The position numbers were made by a program, and so were the translations under genes. The notes beneath the pieces are model-generated. The model saw nothing but the letters and a program-made list of their open reading frames with translations. It did not search any database and had not been told where the DNA came from. A DNA stretch of 5,027 bases from Rhodobacterales bacterium 34-62-10 (GTDB lineage: Bacteria; Pseudomonadota; Alphaproteobacteria; Rhodobacterales; Rhodobacteraceae), in NCBI GenBank assembly GCA_002282555.1, contig NCJR01000167.1, positions 1 through 5,027 of the forward strand, in the 5' to 3' direction. Shown here piece by piece: positions 1 to 5,027 of the stretch. How positions within the stretch are numbered: the stretch's first letter is position 1; each line of letters begins with the position of its first letter.

Positions 1-658
1 ATGGGCCCAAGTTCCGCGTTGTCATGGCAAAGCTCAGTCCCAGCGCGGTCAACGCGTCGCGCCGCTCGACAAGCAGCATCGGCACCGCAAACAAGCTCAG
101 CGCAAAGGCGAAGGCCGCGAACAACCCACCGATGGCTGATCCCACCACAAGCAGCGCCCAGCCGCGCGGCGTGATCAGGACATTCGACAGCGCGTCACCC
201 GCACCGGGCAGCGGTGCGTAGCCAAAGAACAAAGCATAAAGCAGATCAGCCGCGCGCAACCAGAACAGCACCAACAGACCCAACAGCAGCCCCGCATAGG
301 CCAGTTGCGGCCCTGCGGCGGGGCGCGCCAGCAGCATCTGGCCCAGTGTCGTGGTCTTTCCCTCGGCACGGCGACGGGCCAGTTCGTAAAGTCCGATGGC
401 AAGAAACGGGCCTACGATCAGAAAACCCGAGATGGCAGGCAGAGCAAGATAAAGCAGGCCCGACGCGGCAAGCCCCCAAAGCACCACATAGGACAGCACA
501 ACAAGAAATCCGCCATAGGCAAGGCTTTGTCGCGGGGCGGCACAGAAATCGTCCCACCCGGCCCGCAGCCAATCCTGGGCGACGCGCGGCGGCAGATCCC
601 GCACCAGCGGCGAAGCGGGCTTGCGTGGCGGACGGAGGGTCGGAAGCGGTTCAAGCAT
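1..658 (-). CDS. DUF2189-family integral membrane protein (3' end missing)
   Basis: Open frame of 219 codons from ATG at 658 to the left edge, where the C-terminus is cut off. The start is supported by AAAGGGA six bases upstream and a 12-bp gap from the preceding gene. The N-terminus (about residues 1-45) is polar, proline-rich and cytoplasm-like, with an amphipathic stretch ending WLRAGWDDF. It is followed by hydrophobic segments at roughly 46-63, 66-92, 118-147 and 167-194. The pattern GWxDF, then a glycine/leucine-rich span, then GPFLAIGLYELARRRAEG (about 83-100) is what I know from the DUF2189 family of predicted integral membrane proteins, which has no established biochemical role. If the usual family length of around 250-270 residues applies, some 40 residues are missing. 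The same-strand position behind ccoP and the small membrane protein suggests cotranscription with the oxidase and a possible role in its assembly, stability or stress protection; that role is inference. Family assignment is from recall of motif pattern, not a search. Confidence 0.8.
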   Translation of the reverse strand, partial: MLEPLPTLRPPRKPASPLVRDLPPRVAQDWLRAGWDDFCAAPRQSLAYGGFLVVLSYVVLWGLAASGLLYLALPAISGFLIVGPFLAIGLYELARRRAEGKTTTLGQMLLARPAAGPQLAYAGLLLGLLVLFWLRAADLLYALFFGYAPLPGAGDALSNVLITPRGWALLVVGSAIGGLFAAFAFALSLFAVPMLLVERRDALTALGLSFAMTTRNLGP

Positions 659-670
659 CTTGTGTCCCTT

Positions 671-835
671 TCAGCAGGCGTGCCGCGCCGGAGCGCGGGT
701 CGCCGACTCCTGCGCAACGCAGGCGGATTGAGAGGTGATCGCCACGCGCACCATGTAACCCTTGTAGGCAAACAGCAGCGCCATCAGCACAAGCGCGCCA
801 CCGATAGCGAGGCGTTTTTGCACTTGCGCCGTCAT
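671..835 (-). CDS. Unrecognised 54-aa single-span membrane protein
   Basis: A 54-residue reading frame whose ATG overlaps the ccoP stop codon by four bases (ATGA). AGGAG lies seven bases before the ATG, inside the end of ccoP, so it is very likely translated by coupling to ccoP. The protein has a short charged N-terminus (MTAQVQKR), one hydrophobic segment at about residues 9-32, then a short tail with cysteines at 39 and at the very last position (54). The basic residues before the span favour an N-in, C-out topology, which would put both cysteines in the periplasm. I do not recognise the family. It resembles the single-span accessory subunits of haem-copper oxidases (CcoQ, CcoM or CcoH-like) only in size and topology. 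It is followed 12 bp later by the DUF2189 gene. Function unknown; an oxidase-associated small subunit or assembly aid is the natural guess from context. Confidence 0.72.
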   Translation of the reverse strand: MTAQVQKRLAIGGALVLMALLFAYKGYMVRVAITSQSACVAQESATRAPARHAC

Positions 836-1755
836 TGCATGGCTCCTGTGGCAGTATCCCCGCCGCTGTCTTCCATCTGGCGCGCGACATAGAGCGACAG
901 GACGTTGATCTCGGCATCGCTCAGCCGCTCTGTCCACGCGGGCATCACACCCTGACGGCCGTTGCGCAGCGTCGTCATCACGGTCTCGGACTCTTGGCCA
1001 TAGATCACGGCCCCGTCCACCAACGACGGCGCGCCGTTCATCATACCGCCTGCGCCGTCCTCGCCGTGGCAGGCCGCGCAATTTTCCACAAACAGGGTTG
1101 CCGCCTCGCTGTCGGGATCGGCCCGGCCAGACGGCATTGCGGCGACATAGGTCGACAATGCCGAAATCTCGTCGGGCTCCATCCAGTCGAAGGCCGGCAT
1201 CTGCGCCCAGCGCGTGTCGGGATGATCGGCGTTGATCCCCACTTGCAATGTCGTCGCGATATCCTCGGGCGCGCCCCCCCAAAGCCAGTGAGTGTCGGTC
1301 AGCACCGGGTAGCCCGGTCCGCCGCCTCCCGCGCGGCCATGACAGGCCGAGCAGTTGTCCTGATACAGTCTTTCGGCGGCGGGCATTGCGGCGGCCATAA
1401 GCGCCGGATCATCCGAGAGCGCGTCGAAATCCGGGGTCTCGAACCTTCCCAGCCAGGTTTCACGCAAAGCGGCCAGTTCGCGCAGGTGATCCTTTGCCAT
1501 TTCTTGTTGATCAAGGCCCAGCAGCCCCCGCGTATAGTCGCGTCCCATCGGCCAAGCCGGTAACAGGAACCAGGTGATGACAGAATAGATGACAGTCAAC
1601 ACCAGCGCGATCAGGGCAATTCTGGGGAAAGGGGTGTTCAGTTCCTTGATCCCACCCCAGTCGTGGCCCGTGGTGTCATAGCCGGTGACGGGGTCAATAT
1701 CACGATTGCCTGTATGCGGATCGGCACCGGGCAGTTCCTTGGGGTCAGTGCTCAT
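832..1755 (-). CDS. ccoP: cbb3-type cytochrome c oxidase subunit III, dihaem cytochrome CcoP
   Basis: CcoP (FixP) is the membrane-anchored dihaem c-type cytochrome that passes electrons from soluble cytochrome c or bc1 towards CcoO and the CcoN active site; its haem domains face the periplasm. The 307 residues show the conserved cytoplasmic N-terminus (DPVTGYDTTGHDWGGIKELN, about 21-40) and one transmembrane helix at about 44-66. Two cytochrome c domains follow, with haem attachment sites CSACH (135-139) and CAACH (226-230). Likely distal methionine ligands are Met186 and Met271, both in MP contexts. Length is normal for the family. The ATG at 1755 overlaps the ccoQ stop (ATGA) and is preceded by AGGGAG eight bases upstream. 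The stop at 832-834 overlaps the next start. No missing ligands or truncation seen. Confidence 0.97.
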   Translation of the reverse strand: MSTDPKELPGADPHTGNRDIDPVTGYDTTGHDWGGIKELNTPFPRIALIALVLTVIYSVITWFLLPAWPMGRDYTRGLLGLDQQEMAKDHLRELAALRETWLGRFETPDFDALSDDPALMAAAMPAAERLYQDNCSACHGRAGGGGPGYPVLTDTHWLWGGAPEDIATTLQVGINADHPDTRWAQMPAFDWMEPDEISALSTYVAAMPSGRADPDSEAATLFVENCAACHGEDGAGGMMNGAPSLVDGAVIYGQESETVMTTLRNGRQGVMPAWTERLSDAEINVLSLYVARQMEDSGGDTATGAMQ

Positions 1756-1919
1756 GTGCGCGTCTCCCTTTCCACTTCAGACAGGATCGACCGGGCAATC
1801 CGCTCTTGCTCGGCACGTCTTCGTGGATTGTAGGACCGGATGAACACGATCAGCATGAAGCCGCCCATCCAGATCGGGCCTATGGTCTTGGCGATCAGCA
1901 CAAGTGTCTCGTGACTCAT
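1752..1919 (-). CDS. ccoQ: cbb3-type oxidase small subunit CcoQ
   Basis: A 55-residue frame filling the space between ccoO and ccoP, overlapping both by four bases (ATGA at each junction). GGAGG stands seven bases before its ATG. The translation begins MSHETLVLIAK, has one hydrophobic span at about residues 7-28 (IGPIWMGGFMLIVFIR) and then a highly charged cytoplasmic tail rich in Arg and Glu (about 29-55). Position, single N-terminal span, and the pattern of an aromatic/Arg-Pro segment (FIRSYNPRRR) followed by an amphipathic tail fit CcoQ/FixQ. CcoQ is the small non-catalytic subunit reported to stabilise the CcoP association with the CcoNO core. Sequence conservation in this family is low, so the call rests mostly on gene order, size and topology. 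It is easily missed because of its size. Confidence 0.9.
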   Translation of the reverse strand: MSHETLVLIAKTIGPIWMGGFMLIVFIRSYNPRRRAEQERIARSILSEVERETRT

Positions 1920-2644
1920 GGCTTGTCCTCCGCGAACATCTCGTGGGCGGCATCGGTCAGCGTGCCAAGCGATTGCAGATAGGCCACCAGCGCATCCATC
2001 TCGGTCAGGCGCGACGGATCGCCGTCGAAGGCACGCACCGTGATGTCGTCGCCATAGCGGTCGCGCAGGCCGTCTGCGCCATCAGCTTCGGGCTGGCTTT
2101 GCGCGCGCGCATCCGCCATGGCGTTGTCGATCATCGCCTCGTCATAGGGCACGCCAAGCCGGGCCAATGTCGCAAGGTTTTCGGCAATCAGGTCAGTGTC
2201 CAGAGACCGGGTCAGCCACGGATAGGCCGGCATGATCGACACCGGGATGACGGCCCGCGGGTCCATCAGATGCGCGACATGCCAGTCGTCGGAATATTTC
2301 CCGCCAAGCCGGGCAAGATCCGGCCCGGTGCGTTTCGACCCCCAGAGCATCGGGTGGTCATAGGCGCTCTCGGACGAAAGGGAATAAGGGCCGTAGCGGT
2401 CCACCTCATCAGCCAGACTGCGCACCATCTGGGAATGGCACGCATAGCAGCCCTCGCGGATATAGATCTCGCGCCCGGCAAGCTCCAGCGGTGTGTGCGG
2501 ACGCATGTCATCGGGAATCACGACCGTTTGCTCGATGGTGAAAAGCGGGGCGATCTCGACAAGACCGCCCACAGAGGCCACCGCGATAATCGCGCCAACC
2601 AGCCCCATCGAGACCTTTTCAAGGTTGTAATGCAGCTTCAGCAT
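1916..2644 (-). CDS. ccoO: cbb3-type cytochrome c oxidase subunit II, monohaem cytochrome CcoO
   Basis: CcoO (FixO) is the monohaem c-type cytochrome subunit that delivers electrons to haem b in CcoN. The 242-residue protein has an N-terminal membrane anchor (about residues 11-33, following MLKLHYNLEK) and a periplasmic cytochrome c domain. The haem site is CYACH (66-70), followed by SQMVRSL and RYGPYS, both familiar in CcoO. Met139 in SIMPAYPWL is the likely distal haem ligand, and WGSKRTGPDLARLGGKY (101-117) is a typical conserved block. I chose the ATG at 2644 over an in-frame one at 2710 because the longer form would run 60 bases into ccoN. The chosen ATG also has GGAG seven bases upstream, sits 4 bp after the ccoN stop and gives the usual N-terminus. 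The stop overlaps the ccoQ start. Confidence 0.97.
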   Translation of the reverse strand: MLKLHYNLEKVSMGLVGAIIAVASVGGLVEIAPLFTIEQTVVIPDDMRPHTPLELAGREIYIREGCYACHSQMVRSLADEVDRYGPYSLSSESAYDHPMLWGSKRTGPDLARLGGKYSDDWHVAHLMDPRAVIPVSIMPAYPWLTRSLDTDLIAENLATLARLGVPYDEAMIDNAMADARAQSQPEADGADGLRDRYGDDITVRAFDGDPSRLTEMDALVAYLQSLGTLTDAAHEMFAEDKP

Positions 2645-2648
2645 GGGC

Positions 2649-4289
2649 TCACTCCGCGGGTTGGGTGTAAAGGGGGCGATCGGCTTCATCCACCTGATCA
2701 CCTGCGGCACGCATCGTCGCCCCGCAGTTCAGCGCGCACAGCACCGCACCGGCAAGAAACAGCGCGCCACCCAATGTGCGGGCCGCGTAATAAGGCAGCA
2801 TCGCCTCGACGGACTCGATGAAACTGTAGGAAAGCGCCCCGCCCTCGTCATAGGCGCGCCACATCAACCCCTGGGTGATGCCGGCATTCCAGAGCGAGAC
2901 GACGTAGATCAGCGTGCCCGTGATCGCCAACCAGAAATGCCACTCGACCGCCTTGGGCCAGGCCATGTCATCCCGCCCCCAAAGCTTTGGAACCATACTG
3001 TAGATCGCACCAAAGACGATCATCGCGACCCAGCCCAGCGTGCCGGAATGGACATGACCCACCGTCCAGTCGGTATAGTGCGACAACGCGTTGACCGGGC
3101 GGATGGCAAGAAAAGACCCTTCAAAGGTCGAAAGGCCATAAAACACCGCCGCCACGAACATGAAGCGCAGCACGGCATCGTCGCGCACCTTGTGCCAGGC
3201 ACCGTTCAGTGTGGCGATGGCGTTGCCGGCCGAGGCCCAGCTTGGGACCAACAGCATGATGGAAAATGTCATCCCCAGTGTTTGTACCCAATACGGCAGT
3301 GCGGTGTAGTGCAGATGGTGCGATCCTGCCCACATGTAAAAGAACACGATCCCCCAGAAGCTGAGGATGGAAAGCCGGTAGGACCAGATGGGGCGCTGCG
3401 CGCGCACCGGCAGGAAGTAGTAGAGCATCCCGAGGAACCCAGCCGTCAGAAAGAACGCAACCGCGTTGTGCCCATACCACCACTGGATCATCGCATCTTG
3501 CACCCCTGACCAGATGGTGAAGCTCTCGCCCGACCCCCAAGTGACGGGCAGGGCCAGGTTATTGACGATGTGCAGCATCGCCACCACGAGAATGAAGGCC
3601 ATGTAATACCAGTTTGCGACGTAGATATGCGGCTCTGCGCGCCGCGCGAGTGTGCGGATATACAGCACGAAATAGGTCACCCAGACGACGACCAACCACA
3701 GGTCAGCATACCACTCGGGTTCGGCATATTCCTTGGACTGGGTCTGGCCCATGAGATAGCCCGTCGCGGCCCATGCGCAAAACAAATTGAAGCCGATAAG
3801 CACGAACCACGGGCTGACGGCATCCGCCAGCCGCGCCCGCGACGTGCGTTGCAGCACGTAGAACGAGGTGGCGATCAGCGCATTGCCGCCGAATCCGAAA
3901 ATTACGCCCGACGTATGCACAGGGCGCAGCCGACCGTAGCTTGTCCCGGGCCAAAGCGGTGTCGCCTCGGGCCAGTACATCAGCGCGGCCAGCCAGACGC
4001 CCACGCCCATGCCGACTACCGCCCAGATCAGCGTCATGACAATGCCGAAGCGGGTCGGCGCGTCATAGTATTCCGCGTGGCGACGGTTTGATGGCTCAGG
4101 ATGATCGTAAAGCGCGCCGCCCAGGTGAAAAACCAGCGCAACACCCAGCACGAGAGCCATTGCGCCGTGAACCGCCATCGGTCCGCTCTTGGCAACTGCC
4201 GCCATTGTCAGCCCCAAAACGGCCAGAGCGGCAGAGATCGCGAATCCAATCCGTCGCTCTGTCGAAGTCAGGGTTGCTGTCATGGTCAT
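2649..4289 (-). CDS. ccoN: cbb3-type cytochrome c oxidase catalytic subunit I CcoN
   Basis: CcoN (FixN) is the membrane catalytic subunit of the high-affinity C-family oxidase; it reduces O2 to water at a haem b3-CuB centre and pumps protons. In this 546-residue form the expected ligands are all visible. His125 (RPVHTSGVIFGFGG) and His414 bind haem b, His412 (GHVHSGTLGW) binds haem b3, and His274 (YGHNAVAFF), His324 and His325 (GSHHLHY) bind CuB. Tyr318 lies six residues before the HH pair, as the cross-linked tyrosine should, and Glu390 (STFEGS) is also conserved. Relative to the Pseudomonas stutzeri protein these sites are shifted by about 65-67 residues. The shift reflects an N-terminal extension with two extra hydrophobic segments (about 12-34 and 38-60), common in alphaproteobacteria. 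The ATG at 4289 is preferred: AGGGA lies eight bases upstream, whereas the longer open frame up to 4436 would overlap nsrR. A second ATG at 4283 is a minor alternative. Confidence 0.98.
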   Translation of the reverse strand: MTMTATLTSTERRIGFAISAALAVLGLTMAAVAKSGPMAVHGAMALVLGVALVFHLGGALYDHPEPSNRRHAEYYDAPTRFGIVMTLIWAVVGMGVGVWLAALMYWPEATPLWPGTSYGRLRPVHTSGVIFGFGGNALIATSFYVLQRTSRARLADAVSPWFVLIGFNLFCAWAATGYLMGQTQSKEYAEPEWYADLWLVVVWVTYFVLYIRTLARRAEPHIYVANWYYMAFILVVAMLHIVNNLALPVTWGSGESFTIWSGVQDAMIQWWYGHNAVAFFLTAGFLGMLYYFLPVRAQRPIWSYRLSILSFWGIVFFYMWAGSHHLHYTALPYWVQTLGMTFSIMLLVPSWASAGNAIATLNGAWHKVRDDAVLRFMFVAAVFYGLSTFEGSFLAIRPVNALSHYTDWTVGHVHSGTLGWVAMIVFGAIYSMVPKLWGRDDMAWPKAVEWHFWLAITGTLIYVVSLWNAGITQGLMWRAYDEGGALSYSFIESVEAMLPYYAARTLGGALFLAGAVLCALNCGATMRAAGDQVDEADRPLYTQPAE

Positions 4290-4309
4290 TTCAAATATCC
4301 CTTTTTCAT
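4286..4309 (-). other. Seven-codon mini-ORF bridging nsrR and ccoN
   Basis: In the 16-bp nsrR-ccoN gap, a frame encoding MKKGYLK starts with an ATG that overlaps the nsrR stop (ATGA). It ends at a TGA that overlaps the ccoN start (again ATGA). It contains the AAGGGA ribosome binding site of ccoN. It could keep ribosomes moving from nsrR into ccoN, but a frame this short could easily be chance. No ribosome binding site for the mini-ORF itself is evident. Confidence 0.2.
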
Positions 4310-4722
4310 GCCGCGCGACGTGGGGCGAGCGCGATATCGGCGAGCGTTGCGCGATCGAGATTTGCGAGAAAGGCCGACTCTGCGGCCCGCATGCGCGCCT
4401 TGAGGCGACAATTGCCGTCAAGTGTGCAGGCGCCACCGTCGTTACTCAAACACTCCACCAGCGGCTGATCCTCTTCGAGCAAGCGCACCACGGCGCCCAG
4501 CCGGATCTGCGTCGCAGGCCGGGCAAGGGCCGCGCCGCCGCCGCCACCGCGCCTTGTCTCCACGAAGCCAGCCTGCGCCAGGCGCTGCATGATCTTGGCC
4601 AGATGATTGCGCGACAGGCCGAACTCATCGGCCAGATCGGCGGTTGAGAAGGTTCGATCTGGAGTGCTTGCCATGCGCATCAGCATGCGCAGGCCGTAGT
4701 CTGTGAAGGAGGTGAGGCGCAT
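4306..4722 (-). CDS. nsrR: NsrR-type Rrf2-family nitric-oxide-sensing repressor
   Basis: A 138-residue Rrf2-family transcription factor. NsrR carries an [4Fe-4S] cluster that reacts with NO, which releases the protein from DNA and derepresses NO-detoxification genes. The N-terminus MRLTSFTDYGLRMLMRMA closely matches the NsrR signature. Residues about 1-70 form the winged helix-turn-helix, with the recognition region GLSRNHLAKIMQRLAQAGFV (35-54) and a glycine-rich wing (RRGGGGG, 57-63). Cluster ligands are Cys91, Cys99 and Cys105 (C-x7-C-x5-C), and Asp8 is in place as in the structurally studied Streptomyces protein. The C-terminal helix includes FLANLDRATLADI, another NsrR-like feature. Other Rrf2 members (IscR, RirA) have different N-termini and cysteine spacing. 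The gene ends 16 bp before ccoN on the same strand, so it is probably the first gene of the oxidase operon. It probably regulates itself through the operator upstream. The ribosome binding site is weak (AGGA about 13 bases upstream). Confidence 0.9.
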   Translation of the reverse strand: MRLTSFTDYGLRMLMRMASTPDRTFSTADLADEFGLSRNHLAKIMQRLAQAGFVETRRGGGGGAALARPATQIRLGAVVRLLEEDQPLVECLSNDGGACTLDGNCRLKARMRAAESAFLANLDRATLADIALAPRRAA

Positions 4723-4743
4723 CGCCGCGATGTGTCCTGTCTA

Positions 4744-4766
4744 AATTGGCATTTACAATACCTATT
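4744..4766. promoter_or_regulatory. Probable NsrR operator (23-bp inverted repeat)
   Basis: Half-sites AATTGGCATT (4744-4753) and AATACCTATT (4757-4766) are inverted copies matching at 8 of 10 positions around a 3-bp centre (TAC). This gives the pattern AATnGGnATT-N3-AATnCCnATT. NsrR operators in proteobacteria are 23-bp near-palindromes with an ATTT-n-AAAT-like core and GC-containing flanks, which this fits in length and core. The centre is about 32 bp from the nsrR start and 55 bp from the globin start, so one bound repressor could control both directions. Confidence 0.68.
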
Positions 4767-4768
4767 AA

Positions 4769-4782
4769 CAGACATAAGTCTG
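4769..4782. repeat. Short perfect inverted repeat in the divergent promoter
   Basis: CAGAC (4769-4773) and GTCTG (4778-4782) are perfect inverted arms around ATAA, beginning two bases after the probable NsrR operator. It could be a second regulator site or part of the core promoter of the globin gene. It is too short (5-bp arms) and lacks a T-tract to be a terminator. No regulator can be named from it. Confidence 0.35.
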
Positions 4783-4810
4783 ATTGCAAGACCTGAACCC
4801 CGAGGCCGTC

Positions 4811-5027
4811 ATGTCTGCCCAAGCAAACTCAACACAAAACACCTCTGCCCGACCCGAGATGACTGCGGCCATCATGGTGGAAACGGGGCTGGACGAGGGG
4901 ATCCTGCGCAACCTCGTCCATACTTTCTACGACAAGGTCCGTCGCGATGTGACACTCGGCCCGATCTTCGCCGCGCGGATCACAGACTGGGGTCCACACT
5001 TGGAGCGCATGGTGGCTTTCTGGTCAT
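4811..5027 (+). CDS. Group III truncated haemoglobin (3' end missing)
   Basis: First 72 codons of a globin; the frame is open at the right edge. Residues after about 25 follow the group III truncated haemoglobin pattern, with LVHTFYDKVRRDVTLGPIF (35-53), then ITDWGPHLERMVAFWS (57-72). Tyr40 is the likely B10 and His63 the likely E7 distal residue by comparison with Campylobacter jejuni Ctb. The proximal His lies beyond the window. Family members (about 130-150 residues) bind haem and O2/NO and have been linked to nitrosative-stress resistance (Ctb). The ATG at 4811 has GAGG five bases upstream; it gives an unconserved polar N-terminal tail of some 16-20 residues, so Met17 (4859) is an alternative start. 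Divergent from nsrR and next to its probable operator, it is a likely NsrR target. Confidence 0.92.
   Translation, partial: MSAQANSTQNTSARPEMTAAIMVETGLDEGILRNLVHTFYDKVRRDVTLGPIFAARITDWGPHLERMVAFWS

Larger units (their letters stand above)
4723..4810. promoter_or_regulatory. Divergent promoter region between nsrR-cco operon and truncated globin
   Basis: An 88-bp AT-richer gap separating genes transcribed away from each other, so it must hold the rightward promoter and very probably the leftward one too. Rightward, TTTACA (4752-4757) with ATAAGT (4774-4779) at 16-bp spacing is a plausible but weak -35/-10 pair. Leftward, TATTGT (complement of 4756-4761) could serve as a -10, without a good -35. 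The palindrome at 4744-4766 would cover both. I saw no convincing FNR/FixK/NnrR box (TTGAT-N4-ATCAA) here. Promoter positions are inference only. Confidence 0.6.

Noticed and set aside
836..1282. Longer frame upstream of the 54-aa gene
   Set aside because: The upstream part is an out-of-frame, Arg-rich reading of ccoP. The real start is the ATG overlapping the ccoP stop.
2645..2710. Extended N-terminus of CcoO (22 extra residues)
   Set aside because: Runs back into ccoN; the start at 2644 gives the typical CcoO N-terminus and has a well-placed GGAG.
1904..2821. Long plus-strand open frame (305 codons) opposite ccoO
   Set aside because: Lies antisense to ccoO/ccoN. The translation is rich in His, Arg and Pro with no recognisable domain, as expected for a shadow of a high-GC gene.
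2643..3509. Long plus-strand open frame (288 codons) opposite ccoN
   Set aside because: Antisense shadow of a clearly real ccoN; low-complexity basic composition, no plausible domain or ribosome binding site context.
4290..4436. Extended N-terminus of CcoN (49 extra residues)
   Set aside because: It would overlap the 3' end of nsrR. The extra residues do not resemble CcoN, and the start at 4289 has its own good ribosome binding site.
4534..4548. GCC-type triplet run within nsrR as a possible phase-variable repeat
   Set aside because: Only four perfect GCC units, encoding the glycine-rich wing usual in Rrf2 proteins; too short to suggest slippage control.
4746..4758. TTG...CAA as a possible CRP/FNR-family box
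   Set aside because: The spacing is one base short and the inner TTGAT/ATCAA positions do not match; the NsrR-like palindrome explains the sequence better.

Overview
The window looks like high-GC alphaproteobacterial DNA, most likely from the Rhodobacterales (Roseobacter/Paracoccus-like). I infer this from the style of the proteins and from the CcoN form with an N-terminal extension; no rRNA or other taxonomic marker is present. It is almost fully coding. The only real non-coding stretch is an 88-bp divergent intergenic region near the right end.

Layout: reading leftwards on the minus strand from position 4722, seven genes form one tightly packed array. They are an NsrR-type Rrf2 repressor (4306-4722), ccoN (2649-4289), ccoO (1916-2644), ccoQ (1752-1919), ccoP (832-1755), an unrecognised 54-residue single-span membrane protein (671-835), and a DUF2189-type multi-span membrane protein whose 3' end runs off the left edge (1-658). 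Gaps are 16, 4 and 12 bp, or the genes overlap by 4 bp (ATGA) at ccoO/ccoQ, ccoQ/ccoP and ccoP/54-aa gene. Every start from ccoN onward has a convincing purine-rich ribosome binding site. On the plus strand, diverging from nsrR, the first 72 codons of a group III truncated haemoglobin (4811 to the right edge) are present.

How they work together: ccoNOQP encodes a complete cbb3-type (C-family haem-copper) cytochrome c oxidase. All haem and CuB ligands and the cross-linked tyrosine are visible in CcoN, one c-haem site is visible in CcoO and two in CcoP. The accessory genes ccoGHIS do not follow; two poorly characterised membrane-protein genes take their place. The repressor has the three cysteines and Asp8 expected of an [4Fe-4S] nitric-oxide sensor. 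A 23-bp inverted repeat resembling an NsrR operator lies between the repressor and the haemoglobin gene. The inferred picture is a nitric-oxide/nitrosative-stress regulon. In it, NO relieves NsrR repression of a truncated globin on one side and of a cbb3 oxidase with two extra membrane proteins on the other. This differs from the usual oxygen-responsive (FnrL/FixK) control of cbb3 genes and is the most interesting aspect of the window.
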